From Candidatus Dormiibacter inghamiae (GTDB lineage: Bacteria; Chloroflexota; Dormibacteria; Dormibacterales; Dormibacteraceae), in contig JAEKNQ010000035.1 of the NCBI GenBank assembly GCA_016464825.1, forward strand, positions 58,175 through 122,174: DNA of 64,000 nucleotides. The letters run 5' to 3'. This document shows, one piece after another, positions 42,313 through 50,668 of this stretch (within the stretch, counting starts at the first letter, position 1; every line of letters starts with the position of its first letter). Under the pieces are notes generated by a model. That model was not told the origin of the DNA and searched no databases. It was given only the letters and a program-made list of their open reading frames with translations. The position numbers and the translations under genes were made by a program.

Positions 42313-43530
42313 TCAGACCAGGTTGGTGGGATCCAGGAGGTCTTCTTTGGGTCGCTCGATCCTTGCCTGAGAGCGCATGATCTCGATCAGCTTCTTGCGG
42401 CCTTTCGGCGGTCCGATCATGATCGCACCCACGAGCCGGTCCTTCCGAAAGAACAGCTTGCGATAGAACTTCTGCTCGAATGAGTAGGTTCGCACCGACT
42501 CCAGTTCGGGCTCGATGTCAGGCGTGATCCCCATCACCGCGAGGGTGGAGCCGAACATGGTGGTGGTGTAGGTGGGGACGTCGAAAAAATCCTCCCCCGC
42601 CCCTGCCATGTTGTGCGCCGCCGTCCGGCCGTGCGCTTCAGCGTTGTCCCACGTGCCCATCTGGTTGTGCCTACTCAGCATTGAGTCGTAGAAGACAGCG
42701 ATGTCGCCGGCAGCGTAAACGTTGGGCGCTGTGGTCTGCAGACGCACGTCGGTCACAAGGCCGCGTCTCAACTCAGCGCCAGTGCCCTGGGCTGGCTCCA
42801 CGTAGTATTCGAGGCCCACCCCGTAGCTCATCATCTCGAACTGGACTCTGCGACCCTGCTGGGTCTCGCCCTGAAAAAGCCCGTTCTGCCGCGAGAAGCG
42901 CTGGACCTCGTCCTCGCAACAGAACTCCACGCCCATCGCCTCGCCCAACTGCCGGCAGAGCTGGCCGCCTTCGGCGTCCAGGATGTAGCGGAGGAACCAG
43001 GGCCCGCGCATGATCCAGGTGACGCGCTTGCCGCGATGGACGAGCCCCTCGGCGAGCTCGTAGGCAATGAAGCTGCCGCCCATGACGAGAACGCGCTGGC
43101 ACTCCTCAGCACGGGTGATGATGGCCTTGGTGTCGTCCAGGGTCTGAAAGCCGTAGATCTCAGGCACTTCGTCGGAGCCCGGCCAAGGCGGCGGCTTAGG
43201 CCTGCCTCCGGTGGCGATGAGCAGCGCGTCGTAGGGAAACTCCTGGCCGCGGCTGGTGCGCACCAGCTGGGCTTTGGCGTCCACTTCGGTCGCCCAGGTT
43301 TCGAAATGGATCTCCAGCCCTCGCTCCGCGTACTGCGCAAGCGAGCGCATCATCACCTTCTCCTCTCGCACCTGGCCGCGCAAGTAGCGCGGCAGTGCCA
43401 CCCGGTTGTAGAGGGGATGCCGCTCGGCCGCGATCATCACTATCGAGCACTCGCCGTCCTGGGCCCGAAGCTCTTCGGCGCAAGTCTGGCCGGCGATGCC
43501 ATTGCCGAGGATGACGTAGCGGCGGGTCAA
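42313..43530 (-). CDS. FAD/NAD(P)-dependent oxidoreductase (NirB-N-terminal/rubredoxin reductase-like)
   Basis: The 405-residue flavoprotein begins MTRRYVILGNGIAGQTCAEEL with an FAD-binding G-x-G-x-x-G. HPLYNRVALPRYLRG resembles the N-terminal unit of nitrite reductase large subunits. The NAD(P) motif is VLVMGGSFIAYELAEGL (about 150) and the second FAD motif is NVYAAGDIAVF. There is no [4Fe-4S] or siroheme region, so it is a stand-alone reductase. It passes electrons from NAD(P)H to a small carrier; the Rieske protein downstream is a candidate. Confidence 0.85.
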   Translation of the reverse strand: MTRRYVILGNGIAGQTCAEELRAQDGECSIVMIAAERHPLYNRVALPRYLRGQVREEKVMMRSLAQYAERGLEIHFETWATEVDAKAQLVRTSRGQEFPYDALLIATGGRPKPPPWPGSDEVPEIYGFQTLDDTKAIITRAEECQRVLVMGGSFIAYELAEGLVHRGKRVTWIMRGPWFLRYILDAEGGQLCRQLGEAMGVEFCCEDEVQRFSRQNGLFQGETQQGRRVQFEMMSYGVGLEYYVEPAQGTGAELRRGLVTDVRLQTTAPNVYAAGDIAVFYDSMLSRHNQMGTWDNAEAHGRTAAHNMAGAGEDFFDVPTYTTTMFGSTLAVMGITPDIEPELESVRTYSFEQKFYRKLFFRKDRLVGAIMIGPPKGRKKLIEIMRSQARIERPKEDLLDPTNLV

Positions 43531-43554
43531 GATGTCGCCGACAGAGGCCGCCTC

Positions 43555-44415
43555 TCAAAGGGCGCGCGCGTAGACGCGGGAGTGCTTCTCATCGTGGGCC
43601 AGATCGTAGCCAACTGCCCCAAAGGAGACTGTCGAGGGATGGTTCTCCGGGGCCAGCAGCCAGCAGGCGGACACGCCTTGGGCGTCGGCCTCCGCCCGCA
43701 GTCCGTAGAGAAGCTCCTCCAGCGACGAGTTGGCCCCCGCCAGAAAGGTGACTGCCAGCTTGGGCAGCCAATCACGACGGAGCACCGCCAGCGAGCGTCC
43801 TCCCGGCCCGATCCGGACCAGCCCTTCGCCGGCCAGCCGGGCGAGATGCTCCGCATCCGGCTCGAGCGGACCGCTCCAGTCAGCTGTCACACCGCCGTAC
43901 GCGGCCAGGGCGGGGTCGCTCTCCACCAGGCGCGCCAGAGCTGGCACGTCCGACGCCTGGCCAAGCTGCGGCAGCTCGGCACCCTCCACTCGCGCCCCTT
44001 TCCAACTGGCGCATTCGGCCAGCAGCTCAAAACCCTCGCTCTCGAAGAGGTCGGCCGCCTTCCTCTCGGTGGTGGAGAGCACCTCGGTACAGAGCCTGAT
44101 CTCCCGGAAACCCAGCCGGCGGGCATCGCTCACTGCCTGCTGGAGCATCCTGCGGCCGACGCCCTGCCGGCGCGCTTCGGGTGTGACGCGGAGAGCGTGG
44201 TAGAGCACGATGCCGGGTGCGATGGGCAGCAGTCGCTGGATGCCGACGACCTGGCCGTCCAGTTCGCCCGCCTGGAAGCTTGCCGAAGGGTCGGCCAGCC
44301 AGCGATCCAGCATGCGTGGCACGTGGTCGCGGCCCTCATAGACCTCAACGCAGATGGCCTCGATCCGCTCTCGATCGCCTGCTCGCACTGGCCGCAGGGT
44401 GACCTCACCGTCCAT
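43555..44415 (-). CDS. GNAT-family N-acetyltransferase (two GNAT-like halves)
   Basis: A 286-residue protein. The N-terminal half (about 1-150) is a GNAT domain with the acetyl-CoA loop TPEARRQGVGRRMLQQAVSDA, cited as EARRQGVGRRML (Q/R-x-x-G-x-G/A). The second half has a weaker GNAT-like fold with GLVRIGPGGRSLAVL and CWLLAPENHPST. Tandem GNAT proteins acetylate small molecules or antibiotics; the substrate is unknown. It lies 24 bp upstream of the flavoprotein gene on the same strand. Confidence 0.82.
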   Translation of the reverse strand: MDGEVTLRPVRAGDRERIEAICVEVYEGRDHVPRMLDRWLADPSASFQAGELDGQVVGIQRLLPIAPGIVLYHALRVTPEARRQGVGRRMLQQAVSDARRLGFREIRLCTEVLSTTERKAADLFESEGFELLAECASWKGARVEGAELPQLGQASDVPALARLVESDPALAAYGGVTADWSGPLEPDAEHLARLAGEGLVRIGPGGRSLAVLRRDWLPKLAVTFLAGANSSLEELLYGLRAEADAQGVSACWLLAPENHPSTVSFGAVGYDLAHDEKHSRVYARAL

Positions 44416-44460
44416 CGGAATCAGGCTAGGGAACGACTGCCGGCGGTCGCCGGTGGCGAG

Positions 44461-45246
44461 TCACTCAGGCTGGCGCTGGGGCGCCCAGTGCAGAACGCCC
44501 GCCACAGTCTCCCCGCCGGCAAAGACCAGATCACCATCGGACCCGCGCTGCAGCCTGCCCTCCAGCCAGGTGCGCGCCTCTTTCGCCTGCTCTGAATCAA
44601 AGTCCTCCAGGCCGCAGTCGCGGAGCGCCTCCTCCATGCTGGCGTAGTGGAATCTGACCGGGTAGCGAAACATGGCTAGTTCCGGCTCAAGGCCGAGCTG
44701 GCGCAGCAGCAGCAGGCAATCACGCAGCCAAGGGTCCCGCGCCCGCACTGCGCCGGGCATCTGCTGAGCCGGATGGCCGAAGGGCGCATCCCGCATGACC
44801 ACGAACACTCGGTCCTTCGCGCTTGCGCTGAGCTTCTCCAGGAAGGGTGCGGCATCCGGAACCAACTGCAGCACGTGAACGCAGATGACCAGGTCAGCGG
44901 GAGCGGGCTCTGCGTCCAGCCACTCACTTGCAATCACCGTCAGGTTGTCAGCGCTGGGCATCAATTCGCGCATGGCCTCCGAGGGTTCCACAGCAGTCAC
45001 CCAGTCCAGCCGCTGAGCCAGAGGAAGGGAGTGGCGGCCGACGCCCGCACCCACGTCCAGCAGGGTCTTATGCGAATTGAGCCAGGGTTCAAGAAAACCG
45101 AGGAAGTAATCGGGCTGGTGCTGGATCGAGCGGGCGAAGCGACCTGCTCGGCCGGCCCAGTGGTCAGCTTCTCGTGAGACACTTTGCCGGGCCTGTGCTA
45201 GCAGCCGCCAATGCTGAGCCCAATCGACGTCGAGTAGCGCGTCCAC
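44461..45246 (-). CDS. SAM-dependent methyltransferase
   Basis: The 261-residue protein has the class I methyltransferase fold: motif I LLDVGAGVGRHSLPLAQR (about residues 60-77), the acidic post-I VTAVEPSEAM, and motif II PADLVICVHVLQLVP. It begins MDALLDVDWAQHWRLLAQAR. The substrate cannot be told. It is upstream of the GNAT gene on the same strand with a 45-bp gap, so the two may be co-transcribed. Confidence 0.85.
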   Translation of the reverse strand: MDALLDVDWAQHWRLLAQARQSVSREADHWAGRAGRFARSIQHQPDYFLGFLEPWLNSHKTLLDVGAGVGRHSLPLAQRLDWVTAVEPSEAMRELMPSADNLTVIASEWLDAEPAPADLVICVHVLQLVPDAAPFLEKLSASAKDRVFVVMRDAPFGHPAQQMPGAVRARDPWLRDCLLLLRQLGLEPELAMFRYPVRFHYASMEEALRDCGLEDFDSEQAKEARTWLEGRLQRGSDGDLVFAGGETVAGVLHWAPQRQPE

Positions 45247-45368
45247 GGCTTCGGATTATGTGCCGCGCGCCTCATCGCCCGGGCCCAGAGCTGCGGCCGA
45301 AAAGCCCGTCCGGATCTTGGCCGCCCATGCGGGCCATCTCCGGCGTCGCCTCCTGCGCTCCTCGCTGC

Positions 45369-45385
45369 GCGTATTCCGAATACGC
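45369..45385. repeat. Hairpin in the methyltransferase / ThyX-like divergent gap
   Basis: GCGTATT-CCG-AATACGC is a perfect 7-bp stem with a 3-base loop in the 230-bp gap between divergent genes. The symmetric form suggests an operator or a structured intergenic element rather than a terminator, because no T run follows and both genes point away. Confidence 0.4.
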
Positions 45386-45476
45386 TCACCGCGGTTCTCG
45401 TCGGCTCCTTGGATCTGACCCACCTGGGCACCCAATCTCTTGGCCGGGTTCCCGGCCGCAGCTCTAGCCCGCCGCT

Positions 45477-47081
45477 ATGTTGAGCGGCATGGAGGCCCCC
45501 GCGCCCGACGCGCTGAACCCGACCGAACGGGCTCTACTCGAGCGCTATCTCACCAACCTGGACGGCCGCGTCTTCGCGCTGCGCAATCTCCCGGAGGTGG
45601 TGAAGGGCGCTCTCTTCTCCCGCTACTCTCGGACGGAGAAGAGCTTGCGACGGGTGCTGCTGGATGAGTTCCTGGTTGACCCCGACGCAGGGATCAGCCT
45701 GGACCCGACAGGCTCGCTGCCGGACGAGCGCATTTCCTCCGAGCGGGCGGAGGCGTTCTACCAGCGGGTTTTGGTCGGCTACGGAGATGACTCGGTGGCC
45801 GAGCTGGCCGGAGCCCACGTGGCGATTGAGCGGGTTTCGATGCTGGCCGCCAAGGCCCTGGAGGACTCGCGCATCGGCCTCTCGCCGCTTGAGAAGTCCA
45901 CCCGCTATGTGCGCTTCGACCGGCCTGGCCCCGACGGCCGCTTTCTCTATTACCGCGGCGGGGAGCTGCGCCACCCGGCTTATGAGCCGGCGCTGGACAG
46001 CCTCTTTCGGACCTTCAGCGAGCTGCTGACACCTGTCCTGGAGCATGTCCGGCACCGCTTTCCGCAGCAGGGAGGGGAGGGCGACCGCGCCTGGAAGTCT
46101 GCTACTCGAGCCAAGGCCTTCGATCTCCTGCGCGGCCTCCTCCCAGCGGCGACCTTGACCAACCTGGGCCTCTATGGCAACGGCCGCGCTTTCGAGTACC
46201 TGATCACCAAGTCGGCGGCGTCAGAGCTGTCGGAAGTGCGCGCGCTCAGCGGCGAGCTTCAGAGCGAGCTGGCCAAGGTGATCCCCGCCTTCGTGCGCCG
46301 CGCGCTGGACGAGCGCTACGGGGCACCTGCGGCCGCTCGTCTCGAGGCCGTGAGGGGAAAGGTGTCGATGCTTGCCCCGCGTGCCTCCGGCGGTCCGCAG
46401 GGTCCTGAGGTGAGGCTGATCGAGCACGATCCCCAAGCTGAAGCGAAGGTGGTGGCAGCCGCGCTCTATCCGCACTCCGACCTGGGCTGGGGCGAGTTGA
46501 GGGCGGTGGGCGTGGAGCCGGCGAGGGTGCTGGACGCGCTGCTGGGGGACCGCGCCAACCGCCGGCACAAGGCGCCGCGCGCCTTGGAGCAGGCGGTCTA
46601 CACCTTCGAGCTGAGCGCCAACTTCGCCGCCTACCGGGATCTGCAGCGGCATCGCATGCTCACGCAGGACCGCCAGCTGCTCGGTACAGGCCTCGGTTAC
46701 GACCTGCCTGCAGGCTTGGCGGAAGCCGGTCTCGCCGGTCGCTTTGCCGCGGCGCAGGAGGCGGCGGCCCGAGCCCAGGAGCGGATCAGCGCCGACCTGG
46801 GCCCGTCCCTGGCTCAATATGCAGTGCCGCTCGCCTACCGGCTGCGCTGGTTCGTTTCCGCGAACCTGCGTGAGATCTTTCACCTCTGTGAGCTGCGGAC
46901 GACCCCCCAGGGCCATCCTGACTACCGCCTGGCGGCACAGGAGATGTTCCGGCGGGTGCAGGAGGTGCATCCTCGCCTGGCGGGGTACGCGAGGTTCGTC
47001 GATTTCTCCCAGGCTGACGAGCTCGAGCGGCGGTCATCCGAGCGCAGGATCGACGAGAAGCTGGCCCAGCTGGGCGGCTAA
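45477..47081 (+). CDS. ThyX-like flavin-dependent thymidylate synthase homologue, double length
   Basis: The 534-residue protein has two ThyX-like halves. The first (about 80-160) has GYGDDSVAELAGAHVAIE and LSPLEKSTRYVRFD, the second (about 370-490) has AYRDLQRHRMLTQDRQ and WFVSANLREIFHLCELRT. The canonical ThyX motif RHR-x7-S-x-RY is thus split: RHR only in the second half and STRY only in the first. Length is twice that of classical ThyX (about 220-250). It may be an active two-domain form or a non-catalytic relative. Start could also be the ATG at 45489. Confidence 0.82.
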   Translation: MLSGMEAPAPDALNPTERALLERYLTNLDGRVFALRNLPEVVKGALFSRYSRTEKSLRRVLLDEFLVDPDAGISLDPTGSLPDERISSERAEAFYQRVLVGYGDDSVAELAGAHVAIERVSMLAAKALEDSRIGLSPLEKSTRYVRFDRPGPDGRFLYYRGGELRHPAYEPALDSLFRTFSELLTPVLEHVRHRFPQQGGEGDRAWKSATRAKAFDLLRGLLPAATLTNLGLYGNGRAFEYLITKSAASELSEVRALSGELQSELAKVIPAFVRRALDERYGAPAAARLEAVRGKVSMLAPRASGGPQGPEVRLIEHDPQAEAKVVAAALYPHSDLGWGELRAVGVEPARVLDALLGDRANRRHKAPRALEQAVYTFELSANFAAYRDLQRHRMLTQDRQLLGTGLGYDLPAGLAEAGLAGRFAAAQEAAARAQERISADLGPSLAQYAVPLAYRLRWFVSANLREIFHLCELRTTPQGHPDYRLAAQEMFRRVQEVHPRLAGYARFVDFSQADELERRSSERRIDEKLAQLGG

Positions 47082-47082
47082 G

Positions 47083-47096
47083 TTACAGGCAACTAG
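47083..47096. repeat. Repeated 14-mer TTACAGGCAACTAG
   Basis: This 14-mer begins 2 bp after the ThyX-like stop codon. It occurs again at 62226-62239 and, as the inverse complement without the first T, at 62035-62047. Recurrence of such a long word by chance in 64 kb is unlikely. Function unknown. Confidence 0.6.
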
Positions 47097-47131
47097 CGCC
47101 GCTACCATCGGAGTTGGGCGAGAGCCGGAAA

Positions 47132-47635
47132 ATGAGTGCAATGACCGAGCCGATCGACCCGCGAGTCCGCATCGGCCACGTCCACCTCAAGGTCGCCGAC
47201 CTGGAGCGCTCGCTGGACTTCTATGAGGGAGTGCTTGGATTCGAGCTGACCATTCGCTACGGCAGCCAGGCGGCATTCCTAAGCGCAGGCGGCTACCACC
47301 ACCACATCGGGCTCAACACCTGGGAGAGCCAGGGCGGTTCGCCGCCGGCGCCGGGGACAACAGGTCTCTACCATCACGCCATCCTCTACCCGAGCAGCCG
47401 GGAACTGGCACTTGCCCTGAAGCGGCTCCTCGCGGCGGGTTGGCCCATCACTGGGGCGTCCGACCACGGTGTGAGTGAGGCGATCTACTTGCACGATCCG
47501 GACGGCAACGGGGTGGAGCTCTATCGCGATCGTCCGGAAAGCGAGTGGCCTCGAAGCCAGTCAGGCGAGCTGAGCATGTTCACCCTGCCGCTGGACTTGA
47601 AAGCACTTCTGGCGGCGGCTGAAGGGGATCAATAG
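47132..47635 (+). CDS. VOC-family protein (glyoxalase / extradiol dioxygenase fold)
   Basis: ATG 47132 gives 167 residues; TTG 47114 would add six. The VOC fold shows as IGHVHLKVADLERSLDFYEG (first metal His in GHVHL), HHIGLNTWES, LYHHAILYPS (second His) and HDPDGNGVELYRDRP (Glu ligand). It is a single fold of the catechol dioxygenase-like group; the substrate is unknown. It follows the ThyX-like gene by 50 bp in the same direction. Confidence 0.85.
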   Translation: MSAMTEPIDPRVRIGHVHLKVADLERSLDFYEGVLGFELTIRYGSQAAFLSAGGYHHHIGLNTWESQGGSPPAPGTTGLYHHAILYPSSRELALALKRLLAAGWPITGASDHGVSEAIYLHDPDGNGVELYRDRPESEWPRSQSGELSMFTLPLDLKALLAAAEGDQ

Positions 47636-47651
47636 GAACCAAAGCGGTTCG

Positions 47652-49298
47652 CTAGTTTTCTTTCAGGGTTTGAGTTATTGCGTGAATCAAGGCAGGATCA
47701 ACTTTGTGCTCGCGGTCGGCGGTGACGAGTCCATTGCACTCCTGCTCGACATCGGCGAGTTGGGTGTAGCAAAAACCCTGAATCGGCCCAGGATCCATGA
47801 GGGCGCGAATCAGCGCCCGGTAGGCTTCCACGAAATCTTGGCCATCGGAAACGTCGAGGTAACCCCAACCGCCCGAATCCTCGAACCGCAGGCCGCCGAA
47901 TTCGGTCACGAGTATCGGCTCTCCGCGATAGCGGTAACCGGGCAGGAACGGCAAGTGAGGCGGTGCCGATGGCTCCAGCGTGGAGCCCAGGCGGCGATAG
48001 CGACGCGCCATTTCGCTCGGCCCCGAATAGTCGTGGAGAGTGCAGAGGTCACTCAGAGCGTGCTCATAACCATCGTTGGAAACCACCGGCCGGCTGCCAT
48101 CAAGAGTCCGAGTCAACTCGTAAAGGGAAACCAGAAAGCGTGCGCGAGCGGCTTCGTCAATCTCCCCCAGTCCGAAGCTTTCGTTCGCGGGGACCCAGGC
48201 GACAATCGAGGGGTGGCTTCTGTCCCGAACAACCGCCTCCCGCCATTCGGCGATCAGGCGCGCTTCGGCCGCCGCCGAGTGTTCGTGGAAGCTGGGCATC
48301 TCGGTCCAGACCAGAAAGCCAAGCACGTCCGCCCAGTAGAGCCAACGCGGATCCTCAATCTTCTGGTGCTTGCGAGCACCATTGAAGCCAAAGGCCTTGG
48401 CCAGTTCGATGTCGCGGCGTAAGGCGGTGTCGCTCGGCGCTGTGAGGAGACCCTCAGGAAAGTAGCCTTGATCGAGGACCAAGCGCTGCACATAGGGCTC
48501 TCCGTTGAGCAAGAACTGGCCGTTGGCGGTGCCCAAGCTGCGCAAGCCGAAGTAGCTCATGACCTTATCGGTCTCTTGTCCCCGGTAAAAAAGCCGGACT
48601 TGAAGATCGTAGAGCCGCGGCGCTTCAGGACGCCAGGGCAGCACCCTATCCAGACTTAAGCGGCCGGGACCAGCCGGACCCGACCAGCTGCCGACGACTG
48701 CACCGTCGAGACTGGCCACCAGCTCGACCTCGCCGTCGGCGGCCACCTCGAAGTCGACGGCACCCGCGTCGAGATCAGCCTGCAGGTCCAGACCGCGGAT
48801 GTGGCGTCTGGGCAGAGGCTCGAGCCAAACGGTTTGCCAAATGCCGGTCGTGGGCGTGTAGAAAATCCCCTCTGGATTCGCTTTCCAGTACTGCTTACCG
48901 CGTGGATAAGTTTTGTCCGACAGCCGGTCTTCGGCCCGGACGACGACTACGTTCAGGTCGTCCCGGGCGGCTTGGGTGATGTCGACGCTGAAGGGGGTGT
49001 GGCCGCCTTCATGCCGCGCCACCTCTTCATCGTTGAGCCAGACAGTGGCCCTGTAGTCGACAGCTCCAAAATGCAGGTACAGGCACTCAGCCTCCGGGGC
49101 TCGGAACGCGCGCCGATACCAGACCGAATCCCCCGACAGCTCACCGATCCCGGACAGTCGTGACTCGGGGCAGAACGGCACTGCGATCCGCTGATTGAAG
49201 CGGGGAGAGTCGCCGGCGCCGAACTCCCACTCGCCGTTGAGATTGACCCACGCCGGCCGCCGCAGGCGGGGCCGGGGGTACTCAGGCCTTGGCCGCAT
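47652..49298 (-). CDS. Glycoside hydrolase family 2 enzyme
   Basis: The 548-residue protein has the three GH2 modules: sugar-binding jelly roll (about 15-150; WVNLNGEWEF, VWYRRAF, YRATVWLNDEEVARHEGGH), immunoglobulin-like domain (about 160-250) and TIM barrel. The acid/base Glu is in AWVPANESFG (about 372) and the nucleophile in LVTEFGG (about 469). There is no signal peptide, so it acts in the cytoplasm. It probably cleaves a beta-linked sugar (galactose, glucuronic acid or mannose) taken up by the ABC importer, and shares control with the divergent LacI gene. Confidence 0.9.
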   Translation of the reverse strand: MRPRPEYPRPRLRRPAWVNLNGEWEFGAGDSPRFNQRIAVPFCPESRLSGIGELSGDSVWYRRAFRAPEAECLYLHFGAVDYRATVWLNDEEVARHEGGHTPFSVDITQAARDDLNVVVVRAEDRLSDKTYPRGKQYWKANPEGIFYTPTTGIWQTVWLEPLPRRHIRGLDLQADLDAGAVDFEVAADGEVELVASLDGAVVGSWSGPAGPGRLSLDRVLPWRPEAPRLYDLQVRLFYRGQETDKVMSYFGLRSLGTANGQFLLNGEPYVQRLVLDQGYFPEGLLTAPSDTALRRDIELAKAFGFNGARKHQKIEDPRWLYWADVLGFLVWTEMPSFHEHSAAAEARLIAEWREAVVRDRSHPSIVAWVPANESFGLGEIDEAARARFLVSLYELTRTLDGSRPVVSNDGYEHALSDLCTLHDYSGPSEMARRYRRLGSTLEPSAPPHLPFLPGYRYRGEPILVTEFGGLRFEDSGGWGYLDVSDGQDFVEAYRALIRALMDPGPIQGFCYTQLADVEQECNGLVTADREHKVDPALIHAITQTLKEN

Positions 49299-49327
49299 TC
49301 GGTCTTACCTCCAGACTCTAGAACGAG

Positions 49328-49337
49328 CGAACGTTCG
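49328..49337. promoter_or_regulatory. Palindromic LacI-type operator between the GH2 and lacI-like genes
   Basis: CGAACGTTCG is a perfect 10-bp palindrome with a central CG, the typical LacI-family operator core. It is in the 58-bp gap between the divergent GH2 and regulator genes. The related word GCGAA-TG-TTCGC lies before the sugar transporter operon at 50553. The shared GCGAAyGTTCG supports one regulator binding both. Confidence 0.7.
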
Positions 49338-49356
49338 TCCACTACACTCCGGCCAA

Positions 49357-50403
49357 ATGAAGCGAAGCCGGCCGGCGAAGCCGGTCTCCGTCAAGGACGT
49401 GGCCGCCAACTCGGGCGTCAGCTTCCAGACCACCAGCAAGGTGCTGAACGGGAAGGGTTCAGTCTCCGAACAAACGAGGAAGCGCATCCTCTCGGCGGCG
49501 ACCGACCTCGGCTACGTCCCCAACATCTTGGCTCGCAGCCTGGTCACTCGGAGCACTCAGGCGATAGGTCTGGTAGCGAGCAACTTCAGCGATCCCAATC
49601 TGAGCCGCTTCATAGTGGGCGCCGAGCAGGAAGCGCGACGGCAGGGCCATGCGGTGATCATCGCCAGCATAGAGCCCGACGGCACGGGTGGTCACCGAGC
49701 CGTGCGAGCGTTGATCGAACGGCGCGTGGACGGCATAGTGCTGGCCGACTCCCCGGCGGAAGAAGACGCGCGCTACGCGCGGCTGATGAAGCACCAGATC
49801 CCGATCGTCAGCCTTCACGATGTGCCCGGCGGGGGCCTCCTCACAGTGGGATCCGATCACGTGCAGACCGGGCTGCTGGCCACGCGTCACCTGACGGACC
49901 TTGGCCACCACCGGATAGGCACCATCACGGGGCCGCACCGGGGACGGGTTGCCCAAAGCCGGCTGCGCGGCTATCGGCAGGCGCTGGGCGAGGCCGGCCT
50001 GGCAGACGACCTCACGCTGGTGGAAGAGAGTGACTGCCAGATTTCCGGCGGGTTCGAGGCGACGCGCAGGCTGCTCTCGCGGCGGCCGGACCTGACGGCG
50101 ATTTTCGCGCAGAACGACACGATGGCCATCGGCGTCCTGAGCGCGCTTGACACGCTCGGCAAGGACGTCCCCGAGGCTTGTGCTGTCGTGGGCTGCGATG
50201 ACATTGAGATGGCGGCGTATACGCGTCCTCCCTTGACCACTGTTCGAGTGCCCTTCTATGAGACCGGCGAGGAAGCGATACGCCTATTGCTCAGGATGAT
50301 CGCGAGCGGCTCGTCTGGGGTTCGAGGCACACTGCTGCCGGTTCAGCTCATTGCTCGCGCATCGAGCGGCGCCGGGCTAAGTTTGTTCAGGCCAAGCAAG
50401 TAG
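49357..50403 (+). CDS. LacI-family transcriptional regulator
   Basis: ATG 49357 gives 348 residues. The helix-turn-helix is at about residues 10-30 (VSVKDVAANSGVS then TTSKVLNGKG), followed by the hinge helix with NILARSLVTRST and a periplasmic-binding-protein-like ligand domain (QAIGLVASNFSDPN, FAQNDTMAIGVLSALD, DDIEMAAY). It senses a sugar and probably represses the GH2 gene and the ABC importer. It lies between both, and palindromic sites are present at both promoters. It may also repress itself. Confidence 0.92.
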   Translation: MKRSRPAKPVSVKDVAANSGVSFQTTSKVLNGKGSVSEQTRKRILSAATDLGYVPNILARSLVTRSTQAIGLVASNFSDPNLSRFIVGAEQEARRQGHAVIIASIEPDGTGGHRAVRALIERRVDGIVLADSPAEEDARYARLMKHQIPIVSLHDVPGGGLLTVGSDHVQTGLLATRHLTDLGHHRIGTITGPHRGRVAQSRLRGYRQALGEAGLADDLTLVEESDCQISGGFEATRRLLSRRPDLTAIFAQNDTMAIGVLSALDTLGKDVPEACAVVGCDDIEMAAYTRPPLTTVRVPFYETGEEAIRLLLRMIASGSSGVRGTLLPVQLIARASSGAGLSLFRPSK

Positions 50404-50522
50404 ACACTGCGAGCTCTCGGTCGGTCGGTGCGGGCGTGGCATCCGCAGACTGGTCAAAGCGGGGGGAGTGCACCGCCTCGCCTCTAACGCCATCCGAGCG
50501 TCTCAGTCGGCGAATGCGGGGG

Positions 50523-50570
50523 TTGACAATTTGCGAGGCTCAACCATAAGCTGAGGCGAATGTTCGCCTC
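50523..50570 (+). promoter_or_regulatory. Promoter with overlapping operator for the sugar ABC importer
   Basis: A sigma-70-like promoter is visible: TTGACA at 50523-50528, 17-bp spacer, and a weak -10 ATAAGC at 50546-50551. A perfect inverted repeat GAGGCGAA-TG-TTCGCCTC (50553-50570) lies right at the expected transcription start, where a bound LacI-type protein would block the polymerase. The first gene starts at 50669, leaving about 110 bp of leader. Confidence 0.7.
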
Positions 50571-50668
50571 TATTCGTGAGGTAGAGCCGGGGAGCGTGAC
50601 GACCCTGCTCGTGAACAGAAGGCAAATCGGGAGTTCGCCGGCCCTGTGCGGACGGCTAGGGAGCGTTG

